Positions 56,560 to 64,000 of a DNA stretch of 64,000 bases are shown piece by piece (position 1 is the stretch's first letter; the number at the start of each line of letters is the position of its first letter). The notes beneath the pieces were generated by a model, which was not told the origin of the DNA, did no database searches, and worked only from the letters and a program-made list of their open reading frames with translations. A program made the translations under genes and the position numbers. The stretch is from Myxococcus guangdongensis. Lineage in GTDB: Bacteria > Myxococcota > Myxococcia > Myxococcales > Myxococcaceae. The stretch is taken from positions 333,756 through 397,755 of the forward strand of contig NZ_JAJVKW010000011.1 in NCBI RefSeq assembly GCF_024198255.1, written 5' to 3'.

Positions 56560-57216
56560 TCACGGATTGCCCGCGCTCCGTGCAGGCGTGTCGGACGGAG
56601 CCACCGCGCCCCCCATCGGAACCACAGGCTCGACGGCGGAGCGGCCGAACTGTCGGTCGAGCGCGAGGTTCAGCAACAGCACATTCACCCGAGGCTCGCC
56701 GAGCACGCCAAACGTCCGCCCCTCGACATGCGAGCCCACCACGGCCAGCACGCGCTCCGGAGCCACACCGCGAGCCTTCGCGACGCGAGGCACCTGCCAG
56801 CGCACGGCGTCCGGCGACAGGTGAGGGTCCAGCCCGGACGCGGACGTCGTGACCAGCTCCGCGGGCACCTCACCGGGAGCCTCTGGATTCTCACGGCGCA
56901 GACGCGAGGCCTCGGCCGTGACGCGGTCCCGGAGCTTCTGCGACGTAGGCCCCAGGTTGCTCCCCGAGGACGCGGCCGCGTCGTAACCATTCCCAGCGGC
57001 CGAGGGACGGGGCTGGAAGTAGCCCGCGCGAGTGAACCCCTGGCCGATGAGGGCGCTCCCCACCACGCGGCCCTGTTCATCCTTCACGAGGGAACCCTGC
57101 GCCTCCGAGGGAAACAGCAACTGAGCCACGCCGGTGACGGCGAGGGGATACAGCAGGCCCGTGAGCACCAGGGTGACGACACAGGCACGAAGGGCGGTGA
57201 CGAGAGTGGAGACCAT
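56560..57216 (-). CDS. kdpC: Potassium-transporting ATPase subunit C
   Basis: A 218-residue subunit with one N-terminal membrane helix (TLVLTGLLYPLAVTGVAQLLF at about residues 15-35, given here as LTGLLYPLAVTG) and a periplasmic domain with GSALIGQGFTRAGYFQPRPS, SGLDPHLSPDA and AARGVAPERVLAVV-like features. KdpC stabilises the KdpFABC pump and its potassium binding. It follows kdpB by 12 bases. Confidence 0.93.
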   Translation of the reverse strand: MVSTLVTALRACVVTLVLTGLLYPLAVTGVAQLLFPSEAQGSLVKDEQGRVVGSALIGQGFTRAGYFQPRPSAAGNGYDAAASSGSNLGPTSQKLRDRVTAEASRLRRENPEAPGEVPAELVTTSASGLDPHLSPDAVRWQVPRVAKARGVAPERVLAVVGSHVEGRTFGVLGEPRVNVLLLNLALDRQFGRSAVEPVVPMGGAVAPSDTPARSAGNP

Positions 57217-57228
57217 GATGAGCAGTCC

Positions 57229-59289
57229 TCAGGCGAGCCCGACGGCGGTGAGCAGCACATCCAGGGCCTTGATGCCGATGAAGGGAACGATGACGCCGCC
57301 GAGCCCGTAGATGAGCAGGCTGCGGCGCAGGAGGGCCGCCGCGCCGAGCGGCCGGTAGCGCACGCCACGCAGCGCCAGGGGGATGAGCGCGATGATGATG
57401 ACCGCGTTGAAGATGACGGCGGCGAGGATGGCGCTGAAGGGCGAAGTCAGCCCCATGACGTTGAGCGGAGCAATCTGGGGGAACACACCCATGAACAGCG
57501 CCGGCAGGATGGCGAAGTACTTCGCCACGTCATTGGCGATGGAGAACGTGGTCAGCGTGCCGCGAGTCATCAGGAGCTGCTTGCCCACCTCCACCACCTC
57601 GAGCAGCTTGGTGGGGTTGGAGTCGAGGTCGACCATGTTCCCCGCCTCCTTCGCCGCCTGCGTACCGGTGTTCATCGCCACGCCGACATCCGCCTGAGCG
57701 AGCGCGGGAGCGTCATTGGTGCCGTCGCCCGTCATCGCCACGAGCTTTCCCTTGGCCTGCTCGGTGCGGATGAGCGCGAGCTTGGCCTCGGGAGTCGCCT
57801 CCGCGAGGAAGTCATCCACGCCCGCTTCACGGGCAATCGCCGCGGCGGTGCGAGGGTTGTCACCGGTAATCATCACCGTGCGGATGCCCATGGCGCGGAA
57901 GCGGTCGAAGCGCTCACGGATGCCGCCCTTCACCACGTCCTTCAGGTGGATGATGCCGAGCAGTCGCGACCCCTCCGCGACGGCGAGCGGCGTCCCACCC
58001 GCGTCCCCGATGCGCCCCGCGGCCAGCGCCAGCTCGGAAGGCACGGAGCCGCCCTGCGCCTGCACATGCTTGACGATGGCATCCACCGCGCCCTTGCGGA
58101 TGCTGCGAGGCTGAGGGTCCACCAGGTCGCACCCGCTCATCCGAGTCTGCGCGGTGAAGGGCACGAACGAGGCCTGATGTGCCTGCAGCTCGCGAGGGCG
58201 CAGCTTGTAGGCGTCCTTGACCAGCGTGACGATGGAGCGTCCCTCGGGAGTCTCATCGGCCAGGCTCGCGAGCTGAGCGGCCTCGGCCAGCTCCTCCATG
58301 CGCACGCCGGGCATGGGCAACAGCTCCGTGGCCATGCGGTTGCCGAGCGTAATCGTGCCCGTCTTGTCGAGCAGCAGCGTGTCCACATCCCCCGCCGCCT
58401 CGACGGCGCGACCGCTCATCGCGAGCACGTTCTTCCGCAACAGCCGGTCCATGCCGGCGATGCCGATGGCGCTCAAGAGTCCCCCAATCGTGGTGGGGAT
58501 GAGGCACACGAGCAGCGCCACCACGGCGGTGCCCGACAGCGGCACGCCCGAGTAGAGCGCGAGCGGCACCAGCGACACGCACGCCAACAGGAACACCACG
58601 GTGAGCCCGACGAGGAGGATGTGCAGGGCGACTTCGTTGGGCGTCTTCTGCCGGGCCGCGCCCTCCACCAGTCCAATCATGCGGTCGAGGAAGGACTCGC
58701 CCGGGTTGGCGGAGATGCGCACGACGATTCGGTCCGACAGCACCTTGGTGCCGCCCGTCACCGCCGAGCGGTCACCGCCAGACTCACGGATGACGGGAGC
58801 GGACTCACCGGTGATGGCGGACTCATCGACGCTGGCGATGCCCTCCACCACCTCGCCATCACCAGGAATGAGGTCTCCGGCCTCGCAGACGACCCGGTCC
58901 CCCTTGCGCAAATCAGGCGCGGGAACCCGCTCCTCGCGGCCCTCCGAGAGACGACGCGCGGTGGTGTCCTTGCGCATCTTGCGCAGCGCACCGGCCTGCG
59001 CCTTGCCGCGCCCCTCGGCGACCGCCTCGGCGAAGTTCGCGAAGAGGACGGTGAACCACAGCCACAGGGCCACGGACACGGTGAACCAGAGGGGCGCGCC
59101 GTCGGCGCGCGGCGACACGAGGTCCTTCACCACCAGCACGGTGGTGAGCAGGCTGCCGGCCCACACCACGAACATGACGGGGTTGCGAGCCACATCCCGG
59201 GGGTGGAGCTTCTTGAGGCTGTCGAGCAGCGCGGGCTTGAGCAGCGAAGCGTCGAAGAGCGACGCGGGCTTCGAGGACGAGGAGCTCAT
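57229..59289 (-). CDS. kdpB: Potassium-transporting P-type ATPase subunit B
   Basis: A 686-residue P-type ATPase with the phosphorylation motif DKTGTITLGN (Asp308), TGES (ITGESAPVIRES), the KGAVDAIVKH nucleotide region, ITGDNPRTAAAIA and MTGDGTNDAPALAQADVGVA. It hydrolyses ATP to drive potassium uptake through KdpA. Length and motif positions match E. coli KdpB (Asp307). It lies 3 bases after kdpA. Confidence 0.96.
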   Translation of the reverse strand: MSSSSSKPASLFDASLLKPALLDSLKKLHPRDVARNPVMFVVWAGSLLTTVLVVKDLVSPRADGAPLWFTVSVALWLWFTVLFANFAEAVAEGRGKAQAGALRKMRKDTTARRLSEGREERVPAPDLRKGDRVVCEAGDLIPGDGEVVEGIASVDESAITGESAPVIRESGGDRSAVTGGTKVLSDRIVVRISANPGESFLDRMIGLVEGAARQKTPNEVALHILLVGLTVVFLLACVSLVPLALYSGVPLSGTAVVALLVCLIPTTIGGLLSAIGIAGMDRLLRKNVLAMSGRAVEAAGDVDTLLLDKTGTITLGNRMATELLPMPGVRMEELAEAAQLASLADETPEGRSIVTLVKDAYKLRPRELQAHQASFVPFTAQTRMSGCDLVDPQPRSIRKGAVDAIVKHVQAQGGSVPSELALAAGRIGDAGGTPLAVAEGSRLLGIIHLKDVVKGGIRERFDRFRAMGIRTVMITGDNPRTAAAIAREAGVDDFLAEATPEAKLALIRTEQAKGKLVAMTGDGTNDAPALAQADVGVAMNTGTQAAKEAGNMVDLDSNPTKLLEVVEVGKQLLMTRGTLTTFSIANDVAKYFAILPALFMGVFPQIAPLNVMGLTSPFSAILAAVIFNAVIIIALIPLALRGVRYRPLGAAALLRRSLLIYGLGGVIVPFIGIKALDVLLTAVGLA

Positions 59290-59292
59290 GGC

Positions 59293-61011
59293 TCAGTAGA
59301 CCTTTCCGGCCCCGGCGAGGAAGTGCTCGACGATGGGGCCCAGGGAGAGGGCGGGGAAGAAGGTGAGCGCGCCGACGATGACGACGATGCTCACCAGGAG
59401 GCCGGTGAAGAGGGCGCCATTCGTCGGGAAGGTGCCTGGACCCGCGGGAACCGCCTTCTTGCCCACCATGGAGCCGGCGATGGCGAGCGCGGGGACAATC
59501 ATCAGGAAGCGCCCGCCGAGCATCGCCAGGCCCAGTGAGATGTTCCAGAACGGGGTGTTCGCGTTGAGTCCCGCGAACGCGCTGCCGTTGTTGGCCGTGC
59601 CGCTGGTGAACGCGTAGAGGATTTCCGACAGACCATGGGGTCCCGCGTTGTTGAGCGAGGACACGCCCTGGGGAAGCACGGCCGCCGCGGCGGAAAGCCC
59701 GAGGATGAACAGCGGGAAGATGAGCACGTAGAGCATCGCGAGCTTCATCTCCCGGGCCTCTATTTTCTTGCCCAGATACTCGGGGGTGCGGCCCACCATC
59801 AGTCCGGCGATGAAGACGGAGAGCACGACCATGATGAGGATGCCGTAGAGGCCCGCGCCCACGCCGCCAAAGATGACCTCGCCCAGCTGCATGTTGATGA
59901 GCGGCACCAGTCCGCCCAGCGGATTGAAACTGTCATGCATGGCGTTGACGGCGCCGCACGACGCGTCGGTGGTGACGACGGCGAAGAGCGTGGACGCGGC
60001 GGTGCCGTAGCGCACCTCCTTGCCCTCCATGTTGCCGACCTGGGCCACCTGCGCGACGGACACGGCGGCGTTGGGTTGGGCCTCGGCGGAGTACGCGGCG
60101 AGGACCCCCACGAAGAACAGGAACGACATGGCGGCGAAGAGGGCCCAGCCCTGCTTCGTGTCACCCGTCATCTTCCCGTAGGTGTACGTGAGCGCCGAGG
60201 GGATGGCGAAGATGAGCAGCATCTGCACCAGGTTGGTGAGCGGCGTCGGGTTCTCGAACGGGTGGGCGCTGTTGGCGTTGAAGAAGCCACCACCGTTGGT
60301 GCCGAGCATCTTGATGGCCTCCTGCGATGCCACCGGTCCCATCGCGAGCGTCTGACCGCCGCCCTCGAGCGTGGTGAGCGTGTGATAGGGCGAGAGGTTC
60401 TGCAGCATCCCCTGCGAGACGAAGAACAGGGCGACGATGAAGCACAGGGGCAGGAGCACGTAGAGCGTGCCGCGCACCAGGTCGACCCAGAAGTTGCCGA
60501 GCGTCTTCGCGCCCTCGGGCCCCGGGCGTCGGGTGAACCCGCGAGCGAGCGCCAGCGCAACCCCGAGCCCCGCGGCGGCGGAGACGAAGTTCTGCCACGC
60601 CAGCCCCACCATCTGCGTGAGGTAGCTCATGGTGGATTCACCGGCGTACGACTGCCAGTTGGTATTGGCGACGAAGCTGGCGGCCGTGTTGAAAGCCAGC
60701 TCGGGCCCCACGGCGCCGAGCCCCTGGGGATTGAAGGGCAGCAGATGTTGCGCGCGCTGGAGGGCGTAGAGGATGAGCAGGCCCACCAGGCTGAAGGCCA
60801 GCAGGGCGCCGCAATACTCCACCCAGGTCTGCTCACGCCGCTCGCTCGCGCCACTCAGGCGCAGCAGCCCCCGCTCCACGGGGCCGAGCACGCGCGGCAG
60901 CGGCTGCGCCTCGGACTCGAAGACACGGAAGAGATAGACGCCCAGGGGCTTCGTCAGCGCGAGCAGGAGGGCGAAGAACAACAGGACTTGCAACCAACCG
61001 ATGAGAGTCAT
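59293..61011 (-). CDS. kdpA: Potassium-transporting ATPase subunit A
   Basis: A 572-residue channel-like subunit with about ten membrane helices. The four selectivity-filter regions of the superfamily are visible, including NTAASFVANTNWQSYAGES, MLGTNGGGFFNANSAHPFEN and TTDASCGAVNAMHDSFNPLG, with a late LYAFTSGTANNGSAFAGLN. It binds and conducts potassium. It lies 12 bases after kdpF. Confidence 0.96.
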   Translation of the reverse strand: MTLIGWLQVLLFFALLLALTKPLGVYLFRVFESEAQPLPRVLGPVERGLLRLSGASERREQTWVEYCGALLAFSLVGLLILYALQRAQHLLPFNPQGLGAVGPELAFNTAASFVANTNWQSYAGESTMSYLTQMVGLAWQNFVSAAAGLGVALALARGFTRRPGPEGAKTLGNFWVDLVRGTLYVLLPLCFIVALFFVSQGMLQNLSPYHTLTTLEGGGQTLAMGPVASQEAIKMLGTNGGGFFNANSAHPFENPTPLTNLVQMLLIFAIPSALTYTYGKMTGDTKQGWALFAAMSFLFFVGVLAAYSAEAQPNAAVSVAQVAQVGNMEGKEVRYGTAASTLFAVVTTDASCGAVNAMHDSFNPLGGLVPLINMQLGEVIFGGVGAGLYGILIMVVLSVFIAGLMVGRTPEYLGKKIEAREMKLAMLYVLIFPLFILGLSAAAAVLPQGVSSLNNAGPHGLSEILYAFTSGTANNGSAFAGLNANTPFWNISLGLAMLGGRFLMIVPALAIAGSMVGKKAVPAGPGTFPTNGALFTGLLVSIVVIVGALTFFPALSLGPIVEHFLAGAGKVY

Positions 61012-61023
61012 TGGAGGGGTCCC

Positions 61024-61113
61024 TCAGAAGCGCTCGGGACGGAGCAGGGCGTAGACGAGGTAGACGGCGAGCAGGACGGCGAGCACGGCGCCGGCCGCGT
61101 ATTCGAAGGTCAT
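61024..61113 (-). CDS. kdpF: KdpF small membrane subunit
   Basis: A 29-residue peptide beginning MTFEYAAGAVLAVLLAVYLV and ending LLRPERF, one hydrophobic helix with the LLRPERF-type KdpF tail. KdpF stabilises the Kdp complex. It sits just upstream of kdpA, where the subunit is normally found. Confidence 0.88.
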   Translation of the reverse strand: MTFEYAAGAVLAVLLAVYLVYALLRPERF

Positions 61114-61215
61114 GGGGGAGGACTCCGGGTGATGCTTGGCGTGGAGCAGCGCATGAACGAAGCGCAGGGCGCGAGTGGCCACCTGGCGGGGTGCACGGAA
61201 GCGAGCAGGACGCGC

Positions 61216-61296
61216 TCAGAGCCGTTCACAGCCATGGGTGTAGCCAATCGCGAGCGTGAAGAAGCCAACGGTGGCGAGGACGAGGACGAAATCCAT
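61216..61296 (-). CDS. 26-residue small membrane peptide in the kdp operon
   Basis: The peptide MDFVLVLATVGFFTLAIGYT continues HGCERL and stops at 61216. It is a single helix of the kind I recall seeing upstream of kdp genes in other bacteria (from memory, not verified). It lies 20 bases after the outer-membrane barrel gene and 102 bases before kdpF. Its function is unknown. Confidence 0.6.
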   Translation of the reverse strand: MDFVLVLATVGFFTLAIGYTHGCERL

Positions 61297-61316
61297 GGAG
61301 AGGCTCCGAGGTCGCA

Positions 61317-62477
61317 TCAGAAGTAGGCGGTGGCACCGAGCACGACGAGCGTCTCGGCGTCCTTCGGTGCGGGCGTACCGTCGGGCCCGGTGGCGCGGCC
61401 CGCGAACACAGGCTCCGTCGAGCGGTCATGCCGAGCCTCGAGCTTGAGGCGGAGCTGCTCCGCGGGCCTCACCTCGAGCGTGACGGTGCCGCTCGAGAGG
61501 GTCTGCGTGAGGCCGGTCATCAAGCCGTCGGCGTCGCGGTAGGCCTCGACACGCGCGGCCAGCGCCACGGGCTCCGCGAGGAGCACCCGGGCATTGATTC
61601 CCGCCGCATACCAGTTCGCGCGCTCCCCCGAGGGAAGCCGCTGCGTGCCCACATCCGCGGTCGCGGCGAGCCACAAGGAGGGCAGGACACGAAACGTCGC
61701 CACCGCGTCCGCGAAGAGGCGCAGACCTTCGTCGCCGGTTGAGCCCTCATCACCAATGAAGGTGTTGAAGGCGGCGGACAGTCGCTCGCCCGAGTAGGCC
61801 ACCTGAGTGCCCACCGCGAGGCCACGGTTGTTGTCCCCAATCGTCTGCCAGCCATTGAGCACCTGAAGCTGCGCGCTCCACACCGGGTCGAACGCCCAGG
61901 TCCCCTTGAGGCCCGTCTGGTAGTAGGGCGAGTACTCACCCATCCACGAGCGGGTGTACGTCCAGTTGAGCTGCGACTGGAACGACTCGAGCCCGATGTG
62001 ACTGGGATACAGCCCCGCCTCCAGGGTCAGCGGACCGGTGGCGAAGGACACGGAGGCCTGTTGGACGTAGCGCCACACGGCGGGCCCCGAGGCGACCCCC
62101 TCGGGCTCCGCCGAGTGCACCACCTCCGCCCCCGTTCCGAAGCCCAGGAGCACCTTGAAGCCCACGGGAGCGGGCTCGGCGCTCACCCCCAGCGAAGCCA
62201 GGTTGATGGACACCTCGCCATCGCGCTTCGCGGATGTGCCGGTGCCGGGAAGGAAGCTCGCCTTGTTCGCGGGGCGGTTGAAGTTGTGAGCGAAGTACAC
62301 ATCGACGCCGCCCTCGGGTTGGACCCGGGAGAGGAAACGGGTCACCGCCGAGTCGTTGGCCGTGGCGTCGGGGGCAGGCAGGGATGCATCTGCCTGCTGG
62401 AGCAGCAGGGAGAGAAGCAGCTGAGTGGAGTCGATGGACCACATGGGTGCCCATCCAGTGAGCACCGGGCGTACCAC
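61317..62477 (-). CDS. Outer-membrane beta-barrel protein heading the kdp operon
   Basis: A 386-residue protein from the GTG at 62477, which has GGAGGG just upstream; an ATG at 62444 would give a shorter signal and is also possible. The signal or hydrophobic segment is MWSIDSTQLLLSLLLQQADA. The rest alternates barrel-like strands (for example GGVDVYFAHNFNRP, QLNWTYTRSWMGEYSPYYQT, ATFRVLPSLWLAATADVG) and ends in the aromatic ATAYF, typical of outer-membrane barrels (BBP2-like). Its position before the kdp genes suggests an outer-membrane potassium or ion entry route; that is inference. Confidence 0.8.
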   Translation of the reverse strand: MVRPVLTGWAPMWSIDSTQLLLSLLLQQADASLPAPDATANDSAVTRFLSRVQPEGGVDVYFAHNFNRPANKASFLPGTGTSAKRDGEVSINLASLGVSAEPAPVGFKVLLGFGTGAEVVHSAEPEGVASGPAVWRYVQQASVSFATGPLTLEAGLYPSHIGLESFQSQLNWTYTRSWMGEYSPYYQTGLKGTWAFDPVWSAQLQVLNGWQTIGDNNRGLAVGTQVAYSGERLSAAFNTFIGDEGSTGDEGLRLFADAVATFRVLPSLWLAATADVGTQRLPSGERANWYAAGINARVLLAEPVALAARVEAYRDADGLMTGLTQTLSSGTVTLEVRPAEQLRLKLEARHDRSTEPVFAGRATGPDGTPAPKDAETLVVLGATAYF

Positions 62478-62538
62478 TCGCCCTCCGATGAACTCGCAGG
62501 AGTTTCGGGGGGTTGGACAGCGCGCCCCGAAGTGGAGC

Positions 62539-62594
62539 GTGCAGCCTGCACGATGACCCCACTGGTGCCGTGCAGCTTGAAAGGCTCACTGCAC
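62539..62594. promoter_or_regulatory. GTGCAG/CTGCAC dyads upstream of the kdp operon
   Basis: Two inverted repeats with the same arms: GTGCAG-C-CTGCAC at 62539-62551 and GTGCAG-N13-CTGCAC at 62570-62594. They lie 62-117 bases upstream of the barrel start. The first also occurs upstream of the AlgB-like regulator gene (50745). They are candidate activator sites. No convincing -24/-12 promoter is seen between them and the barrel gene. Confidence 0.5.
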
Positions 62595-62608
62595 ACTCAA
62601 GCCGCGAC

Positions 62609-62636
62609 TTGACAGTCGGGGCGCACAGACAATACT
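62609..62636 (+). promoter_or_regulatory. Sigma-70 promoter of the ArsR gene, possibly leaderless
   Basis: TTGACA at 62609-62614, 16 bases, and AATACT at 62631-62636. Transcription would begin near 62643, one base before the ATG at 62644, which has no ribosome site. The ACTTAAGT palindrome at 62634-62641 overlaps the -10 region and may be the repressor's operator. Confidence 0.55.
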
Positions 62637-62643
62637 TAAGTCC

Positions 62644-62991
62644 ATGCTAAACCATGGCGCCGTAGACCGGGTCTTCCAGGCACTGGGCGACTCCACACGG
62701 AGGGCCATCATCGAGCGACTGAGTCAGGGCTCCTTGTCAGTCAGCGACCTGGCGAAGCCGCTCGACATCACCCTCGCCGCGGTCGTTCAGCACCTCCAGG
62801 TCCTCGAGGAGAGCGGCTTGGTGCGCACGGAGAAGGTCGGGCGCGTGCGCTCCTGTCACATCCGACCCGAGGGGCTGCAGGTTGCCGAGGACTGGATTTC
62901 CGCACGGCGCAGCCTGTGGGAGCGCCGCTTCGACCGACTGGGCGAGCTGCTGGATGGCCCCGAGTCCTCCCGAAAGAAGGGCAGATCATGA
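62644..62991 (+). CDS. ArsR-family winged-helix repressor
   Basis: A 115-residue regulator of the type that accompanies AHSA1-domain proteins. VDRVFQALGDSTRRAIIERL and SVSDLAKPLDITLAAVVQHL plus VLEESGLVRTEKVGRVRSCH make the ArsR winged-helix fold. The metal-binding cysteine motif of ArsR/SmtB is absent, so its ligand is something else. The stop overlaps the start of the SRPBCC gene (ATGA at 62988-62991). Confidence 0.9.
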   Translation: MLNHGAVDRVFQALGDSTRRAIIERLSQGSLSVSDLAKPLDITLAAVVQHLQVLEESGLVRTEKVGRVRSCHIRPEGLQVAEDWISARRSLWERRFDRLGELLDGPESSRKKGRS

Positions 62992-63875
62992 AGACACCTC
63001 CCGTCGTTCACGGCTCATTCACCATTGAGCGCACCTACAAGGCGTCTCCGGCCCGGGTCTTCGCGGCCTGGTCCGACGTGGAGACCAAGGCCCAATGGTT
63101 CATCGGGCCACCTGAGCGGTGGCGACTCGTGAAGCGCGAGCTCGACTTCCGAGTGGGAGGGACAGAGCTGCTCCACGGCCAGTTCGAGGGCCGCCACGCG
63201 ACTGTTTTCACCGCGCGCTATCACTCCATCATCCCCAACGAGCGGCTCGTCTACGTCTACGACATGCACGTGGGCGACATGCACTTGTCCGTGTCACTGG
63301 CCACGGTGGAGCTCCACGCGACGAAGACAGGCGGAACGAGGATGGTGTTCACCGAGCAGGCCACCTTCCTCGACGGTGCGGATGGAACCCGCTCACGTGA
63401 AGGAGGAACGGCCGAACACTTCGACAGACTGGGACGCGTGCTCGAGGACTCCCGAGACATCGTCTCATCGCGGCGCTTCGATACACCTCGAGACCGGGTG
63501 TACCGGGCATTCAGCGACCCCGAGCAACTGTCGCGCTGGTGGGGACCGCGGGGTTCGACGAACACCTTCGAGGTGTTTGAGCTCCGCCCAGGAGGTCAGT
63601 GGCGCTTCGTGATGCAGGGACCGGATGGAGCCCGGTACGTCATGCACAAGGAGTTCACGGAGGTGGTCCCCTTGGAGCGGGTCGTCTTCCGACACCTCCA
63701 GGAGTCACACCACTTCGAGATGCGCCTCGACTTCACGGATGAGGGGCCGAACACACGCCTCACCTGGCGAATGCGCTTCGAGTCGAAGGAGGAGGTCGAG
63801 AAGGTCCGCGGCTTCGTGGAGAACGCCAACGAGCAGAACTTCGACCGGCTCGCCGAGCTCCTCGCCTCACGGTGA
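62988..63875 (+). CDS. Fused tandem AHSA1/SRPBCC domain protein
   Basis: A 295-residue protein made of two ligand-binding SRPBCC (AHSA1-like) domains. The first (about residues 8-150) has IERTYKASPARVFAAWSDVE and the late GTAEHFDRLGRVLE. The second (about 155-295) has RRFDTPRDRVYRAFSDPEQL, WWGPRG and NEQNFDRLAELLAS. AHSA1-type proteins are usually about 150 residues, and in many genomes these two types are separate genes. Translational coupling to an ArsR repressor suggests they respond to a shared small ligand. Confidence 0.85.
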   Translation: MKTPPVVHGSFTIERTYKASPARVFAAWSDVETKAQWFIGPPERWRLVKRELDFRVGGTELLHGQFEGRHATVFTARYHSIIPNERLVYVYDMHVGDMHLSVSLATVELHATKTGGTRMVFTEQATFLDGADGTRSREGGTAEHFDRLGRVLEDSRDIVSSRRFDTPRDRVYRAFSDPEQLSRWWGPRGSTNTFEVFELRPGGQWRFVMQGPDGARYVMHKEFTEVVPLERVVFRHLQESHHFEMRLDFTDEGPNTRLTWRMRFESKEEVEKVRGFVENANEQNFDRLAELLASR

Positions 63876-63884
63876 TCACCAGCC

Positions 63885-63907
63885 CCCCAGCGCGAGGAGC
63901 GCTGGGG
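63885..63907 (+). terminator. Hairpin after the AHSA1/SRPBCC gene
   Basis: CCCCAGCGC and GCGCTGGGG are perfect 9-base arms around a 5-base loop, 9 bases after the stop. The T-run is missing. Confidence 0.55.
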
Positions 63908-63931
63908 CCTCCGGCTCGCGAAAGGGGGCGC

Positions 63932-63973
63932 GGAAAAAAGAAAAGCCCCCGTCGCACGAGGCGACGAGGGCTT
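63932..63973 (-). terminator. Rho-independent terminator of a minus-strand rRNA operon
   Basis: On the minus strand, AAGCCCTCGTCGC, a 5-base loop and GCGACGGGGGCTT form a 13-base stem with one mismatch, followed by TTCTTTTTT (63932-63942). It lies a few bases after the 5S rRNA 3' end and has the right orientation to end it. Confidence 0.75.
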
Positions 63974-63984
63974 CTCAAAAAGAA

Positions 63985-64000
63985 TCCGGCAGCGACCTAC
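63985..64000 (-). rRNA. rrf: 5S ribosomal RNA, 3' end only (rest outside window)
   Basis: The plus strand here reads ATCCGGCAGCGACCTAC, whose reverse complement GTAGGTCGCTGCCGGAT is the usual bacterial 5S rRNA 3' end. The gene would extend beyond position 64000 on the minus strand. The exact 3' boundary (63984-63986) is approximate. Confidence 0.65.

Noticed and set aside
56494..59538. Plus-strand 1014-codon frame across kdpB/kdpC
   Set aside because: Antisense to kdpB and kdpC; no protein-like composition.

Overview
The window is about 70% GC, with G/C at nearly every third codon position. It is dense in two-component kinases, sigma-54 activators, lipoproteins and lineage-type hypothetical proteins. 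This points to a myxobacterium of the Myxococcus/Corallococcus type (inference from gene content and composition; no database was searched).

Layout. 1-8287: the tail of a GreA/GreB-type factor, then three sensor kinases and a small hypothetical. 8292-12445: a lipoprotein and two tandem RTX-repeat proteins ending in an HExxH (M91-like) metallopeptidase domain, sharing an upstream element and a 234-bp nearly identical tract. 12740-18599: VWA-domain protein, membrane/coiled-coil protein, small basic protein, fatty-acid-hydroxylase family enzyme and two exported proteins. 19003-22751: a BlaI repressor and BlaR1-like M56 peptidase pair behind a sigma-70 promoter overlapped by two dyads. The peptidase ends in about nine copies of a ~25-residue repeat, and the next gene encodes an exported protein built from the same repeat. 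22916-31224: lipoproteins, a DUF885 peptidase-like protein, two decayed genes, SulP, MgtC and DUF2254 membrane proteins. 31724-34441: an AsmA-like protein.

34523-40008 is a sulfide-oxidation locus: type II sulfide:quinone oxidoreductase, sigma-54 activator, ETHE1-type persulfide dioxygenase, rhodanese and TauE/SafE exporter. Both metabolic transcription units have a -24/-12 motif preceded by clustered TGAAAC/GTTTCA hexamers, so the activator probably controls both. 40227-50668 holds formate-tetrahydrofolate ligase, a chemoreceptor, a saccharopine-dehydrogenase-like protein, a JAMM-like lipoprotein, two orphan PTS-IIA-like proteins, a propeller lipoprotein with a porin-like barrel, and two paralogous four-cysteine membrane proteins.

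50886-62477 is an unusual Kdp potassium locus. On the minus strand run outer-membrane barrel, 26-residue peptide, kdpF, kdpA, kdpB, kdpC, a kinase-less KdpD and a separate PAS histidine kinase. The nearby plus-strand response regulator is NtrC/AlgB-type rather than KdpE-type. A near-identical 13-bp palindrome lies upstream of both the regulator and the barrel gene. The window closes with an ArsR repressor overlapping a two-domain AHSA1/SRPBCC gene, and then, on the minus strand, the terminator and extreme 3' end of a 5S rRNA gene, so an rRNA operon probably lies just outside.

Three genes look frameshifted (26567-26756, 26755-27229, 52979-53235). These may be true decay or sequence errors.
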